64,000 bases of DNA from Lineus longissimus (lineage: Eukaryota; Nemertea; Pilidiophora; Heteronemertea; Lineidae), in contig NC_088323.1 of the NCBI RefSeq assembly GCF_910592395.1, positions 5,828,001 through 5,892,000 of the forward strand. Direction: 5' to 3'. This document shows positions 1-10,629 of this stretch, in pieces (position 1 is the first letter of the stretch; each line of letters opens with the position of its first letter). Position numbers and translations under genes: made by a program. The notes beneath the pieces are model-generated. The model did no database searches. It saw nothing but the letters and a program-made list of their open reading frames with translations, and was not told where the DNA came from.

Positions 1-1
1 T

Positions 2-1033
2 GTCATTCCTGACAAGGGCGTCAAGACTCTCGCAGAGGTTAAAGCTCAAAGCGTGGCGAGTCACAAGGAGAGGTGTGATATTTGTGATATGAGTTTCAAT
101 ACTGAAGCAGAGTTGAAGACTCATAAGGAAGAGAAGCATTTAATTATGCATGTGATGCCACCTCCAGGCAGGGTTGCAAACAATTCTGAGCAGACGGTAA
201 GAGAGGGGGAGGTGATTGTTGCGAGCTCGGTCGGTCGAGCGGTCAATGACCCCCATTGTCGAACTATTACTCTTCCAAATGGTGATAAGACCATTATGCC
301 TACGAAGCGGAAACAAAATGCAAAAGGCCTTGATTGTTGGTATGATATGGACGACAATGTCAGAGCAGCGGCGTCCATTTTGATGGAGTTAGAATCGAGT
401 TCCGGAGTTCAGGTTCAAAGTCCTAAAGCGGTTCAGGATATGGTCATAGTCGAGAGTGTCGCTATTGAGCAGGAAGAGCCCGCATGTTCTCAGAATAATA
501 TGGAAATACATCTTGTTGAAACAGGAATGAATACGGTAGAATCGGATGCTGTCCAAACTGGAACTGTTGCTAATGTGTCGTCTGTGTTGCCAGCAGGTTT
601 GCATAAAATCGGCACGACAGATGACGGACAGATGTTGGCACTTTTGGTTAAGGTTGATGGGACATGCTCGTTGGTAAAAGTTCCTGAGAAAGGACCAACT
701 CCAATGGCATCCCAAGCTTCAGAAGAATTTACTTCTTTGTTGGTATCCCCTGCTGGTGGTGTAGAGGGGGCTGAAATTTCTCCAATTTCAAACATTCCTC
801 CTCCAGCACAACCTCATAGTTCATCCCAATTTGATATCAGTGGAGAAGGTCAGGTCAACTCTGTTTTAAGTCAAGCTCCTGGGGGCGGTGTGACCAATTC
901 TTTGGATAGTTTTGACCTCAAGACAGCAGCAGGTCAAATCAAAGAATCTACCACAAGTGTTTTGGAGCAAAATGCCTTGGTTGTGGAAGAGGCTGCTGGT
1001 GATCAGTATATCATGCAGGTTGCATTAGTTTGA
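2..1033 (+). CDS. C2H2 zinc-finger protein, C-terminal part (gene starts before the window)
   Basis: The reading frame is open from base 2 to a TGA at 1031-1033, so this is the 3' part of a gene or its last coding exon. Near its start is one C2H2 finger (CDICDMSF then H-K-E-E-K-H). About 300 residues follow that are rich in Ser, Gln, Glu and Val and look disordered, ending in QYIMQVALV. A likely role is DNA binding and transcriptional control in the nucleus, inferred from the finger alone. The long low-complexity tail after the finger resembles the linker of the large zinc-finger protein at 23694-28322, but I see no clear alignment. An ATG or GTG inside the window need not be the real start. 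Specific identity is unknown. Confidence 0.7.
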   Translation, partial: VIPDKGVKTLAEVKAQSVASHKERCDICDMSFNTEAELKTHKEEKHLIMHVMPPPGRVANNSEQTVREGEVIVASSVGRAVNDPHCRTITLPNGDKTIMPTKRKQNAKGLDCWYDMDDNVRAAASILMELESSSGVQVQSPKAVQDMVIVESVAIEQEEPACSQNNMEIHLVETGMNTVESDAVQTGTVANVSSVLPAGLHKIGTTDDGQMLALLVKVDGTCSLVKVPEKGPTPMASQASEEFTSLLVSPAGGVEGAEISPISNIPPPAQPHSSSQFDISGEGQVNSVLSQAPGGGVTNSLDSFDLKTAAGQIKESTTSVLEQNALVVEEAAGDQYIMQVALV

Positions 1034-1065
1034 AGGGAAAATCTGTTTAAAAAGGTACTGGTGTC

Positions 1066-1260
1066 TTCATAGCCTGGTGGTTAGCGCTGGCTACCACGTA
1101 AAAGGGCACCAGCCAGTTTGATCCTGGGGTGAACCCCGGATTGTATTGCTGGATGAACTGGTGTGCTTAACATTAAAGGGCGACCGTATGAGATGGTAAT
1201 TTTATTTCCCCACAAGAGAGCGCCCCCTCCCCCCAAGGGATACTGATCTGTAACGAGGTG
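1066..1260 (+). repeat. tRNA-derived SINE-like fragment
   Basis: Bases 1070-1088 resemble a tRNA A box (TAGCCTGGTGGTTAGCGC). Bases 1117-1128 resemble a B box (GTTTGATCC, one mismatch to the consensus). The spacing is about 45 nt, as in tRNA genes, but the rest does not fold as a clean tRNA. A SINE head or decayed tRNA relic in the 3' flank of the first gene is the best reading. Confidence 0.35.
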
Positions 1261-1613
1261 ATTTTTGGTAATTTTGGGCAAAAATTATATGCTATGAATG
1301 TCATTTTTAAGAAATGGAAATAAATGAAATTGAATCATGATATATTAGTTTTGAGTTGACTGGATGTGGTGCTATCCAACCTAAAATATTTTGGTTGTCT
1401 GTTGACTCCTGAGACAGTCCTTTAGTCCTGGGTAGCATTGTCGGTCAACGACCCAGAGCCTTATGATCATCTTCAGAAAGGTTGTGGCACCATAGCCCAT
1501 TTCACAGACAGAGCAAGGTGTATGATAAGACCGACAAATCACAACCAACGGTCTTTACCGAATTCTGTCTTTCATCTCTTGATTGTGAAACTTAGTTCTA
1601 GCACAACCCGTTT
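1261..1613. other. Intergenic DNA between the first gene and PDIA4
   Basis: No gene or clear repeat is visible here. The stretch is AT-rich and leads into the presumed PDIA4 promoter. Confidence 0.4.
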
Positions 1614-1720
1614 CACGGCGCTAGCGCATTGGGCAATAAAGTAGTTTTTAAAGGTCGGGAACATGGCAAACTGTGATTGGTCAACGTCAGCAAAGTAAGA
1701 AGGATTTTTGTATATATACG
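1614..1720 (+). promoter_or_regulatory. Candidate PDIA4 promoter with ER-stress-element-like sites and TATA box
   Basis: PDIA4 is a classical unfolded-protein-response target, so ER stress elements are expected. Bases 1676-1686 read ATTGG-T-CAACG, one mismatch from ERSE-II (ATTGG-N-CCACG), and run into ACGTCAGC, whose complement contains TGACGT, the core of the UPRE. Bases 1614-1632 read CACGG-N9-ATTGG, which has the exact ERSE spacing but two mismatches in the CGTGG half. A TATA-like TATATATA lies at 1711-1718, about 240 bp before the ATG. Site calls are from motif inspection only. Confidence 0.3.
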
Positions 1721-1952
1721 CAAAAATATCTTCCTTTAACCTCACAATTAGGATCTATTCGATAGATTAATGTATCTCTAATGTTTCAAGATGTTATTTG
1801 AATATTATCTTTGGTGATTGTAACCTAAAATAAAGACAGAATATATATCTGTTCTTAGGATTATTTTACCGGAAGTTGGAAACACACAGAGGTACCCGCT
1901 GAGTTCCAAGGCATCACTTTTTCATGTTGTGGCCAAAAACGCCGGCTAAAAG

Positions 1953-2052
1953 ATGAAATTCTCGTCAAAATTAGTGGTTTTCTTGTGTTTGGGTTTCCTC
2001 TTTTCCATAGCAACGGTTGCATTAGCAGAAGGACAGGATGGTGGTGACCAAG
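1953..2052 (+). CDS. PDIA4: PDIA4 exon 1: start codon and signal peptide
   Basis: It encodes an ER signal peptide: a short basic N-terminus (MKFSSK), a hydrophobic core ([19 protein letters not shown]), then an acidic mature start. The exon ends CAAG with donor GCAAGT, a GC donor matching the consensus otherwise. It leaves one base (phase 1) that joins exon 2 in frame. No GT donor nearby keeps the frame. Confidence 0.85.
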
Positions 2053-5000
2053 GCAAGTATAGAATGACTTGTTAAGTGCAAATTCAGGTGTCTGCAGTGA
2101 TTTTCTTTTTTCACTTTTTTCAATTTCAGACTAAGACTTGTTTTGTTTTGTTTTGCATGACCACGTTTCTGTTCTGACGTTCACAGTCACGGCATAGGCA
2201 CTTGCCAGAATCAACAAAAAGCAAGACGAGCCATTATCATTCCTGCAGTTTGGCCTAACTTTCAAAGTGGAATTGCCCTATTTTACTTCCTGTTTTTTTA
2301 TAGGCCTAGTTCCTTTCACTTAGACTTGTCACCAGCATATGTGATATGACCGGTCATACACTGATGTTATCATTAAGACTGGGACTGTCATGCATGCATG
2401 TTGTCCAATGGACCAATTTGACAAGTCGAATCAGGGCTCAAACAGGCCAAACAAACAAAGGAAATGTGCACACTCAGAACACCGTCGGAAGGCCTTGGGA
2501 AAACTTGGGACAATGCCATAGCGACTGTGGCCGGTTCCAGGTGAGGCACATGATTGGTCAGCGCCCAAACAATCGTCCATGTTGCGCCACCAGTAGACAA
2601 GACAAACTATGAACATGATGAACTTAACGAGGCCCCAAACAAAACAAATGTACATGCTCTGGTCAGAGCAGAGCCTTGACTGTATCCCAACATATGCATG
2701 GGTCATCATGTCATCACCTGGGCAACTAGTAGCTACGCCGAAAATGGAAGGTATTCCTGCAATGAATATTGGAAAAATTTAATTATTCACCATGTAGGTA
2801 AACTGTTGACAATGACATATGTTCTGATGATGATAATTATTATTTTCCGTGTAGCGGTACAGCATTGCAAAAGGTATATTCATTAGGACTGTATCCATGT
2901 GTTCTAAGAGATTTATGTTGTTCATCTAATTGTCCTCATTATCAAACTTTTGTGAATCTTATCATGTAGGTGATCAGCCAAGCATCAAAATCAATTTCAA
3001 TGATCCCAACTTTGATCGTAAGAATTTCCCATGTCTCCTTATTCCCTTATTTGTAAACTTCTTTTCCTGGGCAAGAATTTTGCAAAACACCTGTTTTTAT
3101 TATTATTAAAAGGTTGCGAAAATGGGTCAAGATTTTCATTCCGAAACAATCTTGAAGCCAAAGAGGGGCTCTTCATTCACTTCGAGAAAAATTCTGCATA
3201 ATTCTTGCCCGTTTTGTCTTGTTTTCTTGTCTTTGTTCTTGCATGACAGCTTTTATTCAAAAGGGATGAAGCAGCACTTCAAAATCCTTTTACATCATGT
3301 ACAGGTACACAGCATGATACCAAGAAGAATGCCGGAAATCTTTCAAAGTTGACACCGTGACAGCCTGTCTTGGATAACCCATCCACTTCAGCATTTATAA
3401 CATTATCCACCAAAATACCTACATTGACTTAGCAACCTTTCTACTGCATATCTTCTACATTTTTAAACAAAATTGGTTGTCTGCACATCAGTGACCAATA
3501 AGGGAAGAAAGTGCTGGATTTTTCAAATTTCATTTATGGATCTTCGACCTCACTAAATACACACTTTCAATTCAAGGAACCAAATCTTAGTTATTTTGAA
3601 GATGTATCGAATGACTATGATTTAGTCTGAAAGTGGAGACGTGAAGTTCATATTAAAACCTCACCAATAAACTCGCTCAAGTCCTTTTGAAATGAATTGA
3701 ATTGAATGAGATTTTTTGGATTAACGCTGCAAACCTTGCAAATGGAACATGTGGTCCACAAACATTGTACACACATGTCGAGGGCAAGATCATCTGTCGA
3801 TTGGCTTTTCAATTGATCTAAACACAACGTGGCTGTCGTTGTATTGTCAGTTGTACCCAAACAGCTGCATATCACTAACTTGAATCTGCGGATTCTGATT
3901 CGGGTTATCGATAATTTGCTGATTCATCAATGTAGTCAATGGGATTTGTTCTCATTCATCATAATCTGATTTGTAAATCGGTTGAAAGTTGGTGTGACGT
4001 TCGACTAGAGTACGTATTACTCTGTATACGTATAATCTATAACGGCATGACGGATGCGTCATTGGGGGCGTGACATTTTCAACTGGCAAGACTCCCTGTC
4101 GCCAAACAATTTTGAAGTGTAAAATCTTCGATATTTTTTTGGCATGGCCACTGAGGTGAAAACAACTACACACTTCTCAGTCATGACAGAAATGGTACTG
4201 GTTGGTCCGTAATCATCTTATTACTAAGATTACTATTATCAAAGAAGGACTTTTTTCACAACTATATGATCCCCTGTTCAACATCTGCTGCAAAGACACA
4301 ATTTGTTGATCCCTCAGTTACATGTATATGTGGCGTTTGTGATGTGATGTCTAATATCCTACATGGCCGGTAACCAATGGCTATTTAGGAGTACTTCAAG
4401 CCTTAGATTAGACATTTTAGACACATTCGTGGTTTGGCCAGAAGTTTGGATGGTGATAGGACAGTTGCTTAGACTTTTATATATTTAGAACGAGTAGTAC
4501 TAGTAGTGGATATAGAGGAGGTGGGAATTATAGTTTGACCTTGGGAAGGTGGTTTTATTCGGAAATGATCAAGAAACTTGCTTGTTTCTGAGTTTTGCTT
4601 GTTTGGCATTCTTAACTCTTTGGTCTCAATTTTTCATTTTTACACACCACAGGGGTTTGGTGAGATAACCATAACCTCTTGGGTTGGTATAAAATAATGT
4701 CTGAGGCAGATTCACTTCGGATTATACCTAACACCTGGGTGATTGTGTGTCATATGAGAGGATCGTATGCCATATGTGAGGATTCCAACAAAAATATCGA
4801 TCCTTGTAATTTCAGAACATATTGAGGCATTTTGTGACATGTGGTACAAGCTTCTGACAGAGTCTCAGTCAACTGCTTGGAAAACAATAGATCTTTAAAA
4901 TCTGAACCGATGTGTTCATACATGTTGGGCTGAGCTGGTGCATGCAATAATATTTTAGGACATCTGTTGTGGGTAGTTTTGGTTACGTAAATCTCGCATG

Positions 5001-8000
5001 GGCATCCAAATGGCCTTATTAGCATGAATCGATAGGAGACAAATTCGTTCAAAATCGTCATTTCATTTTCAAAAGTTATGAGGTAATGATATCGTTCTTT
5101 ACAATTGCAAGCCAACGAAGCCATTAAGCAGATGCTTGCAATGGCTGATGCTCAACAGAAAGAACTAGATAAAGTTAAGCAGTCGTCAGGTAGAAACCCC
5201 TTGGTCACTATTTGACCTTTGAACAGTTTCATAATTTGGGTCTAAAGTTTTTCCATATTTTAAAATAATGCTTCAAATTTTCAACATTTGGCTCCACAAC
5301 AATTGGTGCGAGGGACATTTGCAGTGTTTTAAAGAATTTGAATTTGCTGTTCATCACTTATTGATTTATTGATCTGATGCCTTTTGGTGAAATGTTTTTT
5401 CTTGCTCACAATTTTCCTTCGTCATGAAACATTAGCTAAGCTGGCTGCTGCAGAAGTGAGTGGCATCATCAAACAGCAAGTAGAAGGTACTTTACATTTT
5501 TCTCCTTTCAAGAGTCCTTGAGATTCGATTTCAGTCTTGCCAAGAACTTTGACTTTGGTTGGGATCCTGTTGGGTACCACCACCAGCATCAGAGTAATCT
5601 TACTTATTCGTGTAGCCCATCACATTTACTTGCGAAAGCTAAGATTCATCTGATAACTAAGGCCAATATTTTGGCACCAGTGCAGTGGAACGAAAGTTGC
5701 CCTGCGACTTTGTTCAGTTGGGAGGGATCCATTAAAGCCAACGGCCCACCGTCCCTCAACAGTATTCTTATTCTTCCTCCAGAACCATCTGGCATCTGGG
5801 GTAGACTGGCCTTCTTACTTAGCCTTGGGAGGCTAACAGTCCAGAAAGAAACTGTGACCACATAAAACCCTGGCAAAACGGTCTCATTTGCTACATGTAA
5901 GGAAGGCAACCCTTTAGTGAGAAGGTCATTCAGAATACTAATACTGACACTAAACCTCTCGGCAAACCTCTCTCACTGACCATCTGGTGATAAGCCAATC
6001 CCCCTGAGCTACTGGTATTTACATGTTACAGAAACAACTTCATGAAAAAGCAAAGGTTACACTCTCGCAGAATCTGGCACAACCATCTTCCTTGTCTTGG
6101 CATTCTGTGACTGTTTCTCAGGGCCGTCCGTGTTGCAAGTTTTCATGCCTTTCCAGCTTCTAGTTTAGAGTTCCATTCCTGGGTGAGGCAATGATATAAC
6201 CAAAGAGTCTGATCCACACACCTCCCTTACCATTCCCAAATTCAAATGTTGAAGTCTTATTCAATCAACTATGGTTGAAATTGTGTCTGTATCGCTTCTG
6301 TTGAAAATTATTTCTATTTCTGTTTGCATTTCTTGAGATTTGTTTGATTTTATGCTTGAAATGTTAATTTTCCATTTCTACCCGTCATCTTATTTCAGCA
6401 TTCTGTCTGTCTTTCTTGTGTGCTATTTCATTAGGATCTATCTGTCCAGCTGTGTACGTTTGTGTTTTTATAGTGTACATGTCAAGGGTGTAAGCCAAGG
6501 ACGAGAGACCAAGTTCCTGACTATGATAGGCTATCAGGGACAGAGTCATACCGGCCGAAGGAGGCCACTCTGACCACAAAGCTCTGGGGCTCTGTGGTGG
6601 AACTCTTTCGGACAGCAGACTTTGTTATGAAAAATGGACTGACTGTCTAGCGTCTCTTAAATTCCCAGGGCTGAAGAAGAAGAGATTCGCCCGTTCCGGC
6701 TTCTTGGCAGAAAAGACGCCATCAACCGTCTTAATAGCTGGCCACTGTGGCCTACGACACATGGTCAACTAAAGAGAATAGGAGTAAGGGACGCAGCAGA
6801 ATGCCAATGCCAGACAGCAGTGCAGACCCAATTCCATATTCTACTACACTGTTCCCTGCACCAGGAGTTGCCACAGCAGTTTTGGCCCGTAGGCACCAAT
6901 GTCGAGATAAAACGGGGGAATACAGCACGACCTTGAAATGACAGGCCGCTTCATCTCCGCCACAGGAATGAAGTTTAGGCAGGTTGAACGCAAGAGAAGA
7001 AGTGAAAGTATTTATAATCTTTCTCTGTTCTTTTGCAGAAATTACAGGTAAAAAAATTGAACTAAACTCCCGAGCTAATGCTAAGGATGACGTAAAATTG
7101 GACATCAAAGAAGAAGTCAAAGAAGAAGACGACGTCCTCGTTCTGACCAAAGACAACTTTGACGCTGCCATCGCTAAAAATGATGTCATCCTCGTGGAAT
7201 TCTATGCACCATGGTAAGTTGTCATCTAGTCAGTCATACAAGTCCTACAACCAGCATGAGAGAGACCTTGACATTTATCGTGCCAGAGTTCCATTGTCAA
7301 TGTATGTTCAGTGTTGTGGTTCTTCGAAATGCGCTGTCCTCAAGATCAGAGTGTTGAGTATCAACTTATAGACGGACATTGCTCAATGAGCAGTTTTAGT
7401 GATTGGTACTGTAAATTGTAAGGAAACCAGAGCCCAGCGGGGGACACTTACACTTTCTGAGGTTCGCCACTCTGAAACCCTTTTTAACAACTTGCATATG
7501 ATATTTTAGGTGTGGTCACTGTAAGAGCCTCGCCCCCGAATATGCCAAGGCAGCCAAGGAACTGAAGACGAACACACCGCCAGTATCTCTGGCCAAGGTT
7601 GACGCGACTGTTGAAAGTGAACTGGGAACCAGGTAGGTGCCAAGCTTTAAGCTGAATGAGACAACTAATAGCATGTCATATCAGGTGTGTTCCCCTCTCT
7701 TTCATCTGTCTCTAGAAAATGTTTATTGAGTTCCAGAGGGCTGAACACAAATCGGGGGTACATGTATTTACAACATCAAAACACATTCAAATTCCAATTC
7801 TTTGTAAAAGAGGAAAGATTTCTGCACCATCTCACCCTGGCTTATAATGGGGTCTTCTTTCTTTCAATTGTAGATTCAGTGTCTCTGGCTACCCCACCCT
7901 CAAATTCTTCGTGAAGGGAAAAGATTACGACTACGATGGGCCACGAGAAGCCAATGGCATTGTGGACTATATGAAGGCACGTGCTGAACCTAGCTGGGAG

Positions 8001-10594
8001 CCGCCAAAGTCCGCGGTCGCAGTCCTCACGAAAGACAACTTCACGAACTGGATCAATGAGAAGAATTTAGCTCTGGTGGAATTTTATGCTCCATGGTAAG
8101 TTATTTGACAGATATTGCAACTGATAAATATGATGTCTTTGGTTTAAAACTTTCATTTCAAAACAAGTCATCAGACATTTGGAAGAGAGACATACAAAAT
8201 GATAAAATACTTTCTGAGAAATCTCTTTCAATGAATTTTCAAATTTTCTCTTTAAGGTGTGGCCACTGCAAGCAGCTGGAGCCTCATTATGAGAAGGCTG
8301 CCACCTCCCTGCTGCAGAATGATCCTCCAATTCCTCTAGCTAAGGTTGATGCGACCGTAGAGGGAGACCTCGCCAAGCAATACTCAGTCGACGGCTTCCC
8401 CACGCTGAAAATATTCCGCAATGGGAAAGCGTTCGATTACAATGGACCTCGAGAGGAGTATGGTATGTATGAAGTGTTTCTGTAAAACTACAATACATGT
8501 AATTTCAAATGTCAGAAGAAATATTATCGCCGCATCATCAGGATGTTGTGCCGGGCTGCTGAAAATGATGTGTTACCAGAAATCATGTTTCTGTTCCTTA
8601 GAGTAAAAACAAATGTGCTCCAATGGCAGACAAAAAGGTCAAGATGTCAGTATTTATGGCCAATAAGCACATTGTGTAATTCATGTCAGTATTATGGGCG
8701 ATGAGCACATTGTCTAATTCATGTCAGTATTATGGCCGATGAGCACATTGTCTAATTCATGTCAGTATTATGGCCGATGAGCACATTGTCTAATTCATGT
8801 CAGTATTATGGCCAATGAGCACATTGTCTAATTCATGTCAGTATTATGGCCGATGAGCACATTGTCTAATTCATGTCAGTATTATGGCCGATGAGCACAT
8901 TGTCTAATTCATGTCAGTATTATGGCCGATGAGCACATTGTCTAATTCATGTCAGTGTCATGGCCGATGAGCACATTGTCTAATTCATGTCAGTATCATG
9001 GCCAATGAGCACATTGTCTAATTCATGTCAGTATTATGGCCAATGAGCACATTGTCTAATTCATGTCAGTATTATGGCCAATGAGCACATTGTCTAATTC
9101 ATGTACCAAGGGCACACTTCCAATATGAAGTAAAATTGGTAAAATCCTTGTAAATCAAAATAACATCTTCCTTTTCCAGGTATTTTCGACTACATGATTA
9201 AACAAGTCGGTGACGCTTCAAAAGAGGTCAAGTCACTGAAGGTCATTCGCGAGTCGTTCGGTGGCAAGAAAACCGACATCTCAGTTGTCGGCTTCTTCGA
9301 AAGTGACAAGGATAAGGAATATGACGTGTTCACCAACGCTGCGAACAATCTCCGCGAAGACTTCAAATTTTTACACACTTTCGACAGCAGTCTCCGTGAT
9401 AATTTCAAGGTCAACGCAGGGTCGGTGGTCGTCTTCAACGCCGAGAGATTCTACACGAAATTTGAAAACAAATGGCATGTTTTCGACAAGGTATGTTTGT
9501 CCCAGACTTTTGCAAGCATCATTGACGATCTTAATTTTCGCAGAGACTAACCTGTGGCTGTGAAACTATTTGAAACTGTCAAATCAAAGTTTCTTCAATT
9601 TGTTGCAAAACATTTTGTCTAGCTTGACAAGCAAACAACGCCACTATAAACAAGTTAGTTGTTTTTCTTTCACTTGATAGTCACAATGCCCGTATTATTT
9701 CAGCTCAATCCAAAAGTCGAAGAGATCGAATCCTTCATCAGGGAACATCAAGTTCCATTGGTTAGCAACCTGAACAGAAAAAGACTAGAAAAACGCTTCA
9801 CAAAGCGCCCTCTTTGTGTGGTGTTCTATACTGTTGATTTCAGCTTTGACCACATCAAGGGTAAAATTACAAGATTTCGCGACTTTTCTCTTCGTCCGTT
9901 TTAAGGTTCTGGTACCCAGGAAAATGGTCTTGTATTGTCTTTAAGCCCGAATCCCCCTGCCTTTTCAGACGCTGAACAAGTCAGACTAATGCACCGTTTT
10001 ACCCTCTTTTCCGGGCCCCGGTATAATTTTCACATTATCCTGTTCCCAATTTTACACTTAACCCTATTTCCTATTCACTTTTGACCTTTTCAGCCCGAGG
10101 CTTCACCAAAAGAGATGCAGAAATTTATCGAAGAACACCAGCAGCCTCTTGTCGGCGAAATCGATTCCTCTAATTCGCAGAAACGCTACAAGAAGCGCCC
10201 TCTTTGTGTGTTTTTTTACTCTGTCGATTTCAGCTTTGAGTATGAAAAAGGTACAGTATTGCTCTGTTGTCTATTGTGGTACACAATCATATGATCTTAT
10301 TGTGAGGGAATAGATTTCTGGTAACAGTAGACCTGCGAGATCTTTTGTGACTGGTAAAATTGAGGGGTTGGTGTATGAGAGTGCATAACACCCCTTAAAA
10401 AATCGTTTGAGACATGATCAGGCAGTTCTATCTTTGCTAGAAATCTAAATCTTTCATTTGAATACTAAAATTCTTTCCTCTTCATGGTCATCTGGTTACG
10501 GTTGTGGATTTCTCGACTTCCTATCAAGTGATTCTCCCTTTTTAGCTCACCTCTTAGCAGAGGTGAGCTTATCCCATACCGTGGCGTCCGTCGT

Positions 10595-10629
<35 letters not shown>

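Noticed and set aside
1066-1140. Functional tRNA gene
   Set aside because: A and B box resemblance is present but no full cloverleaf or acceptor stem pairs.
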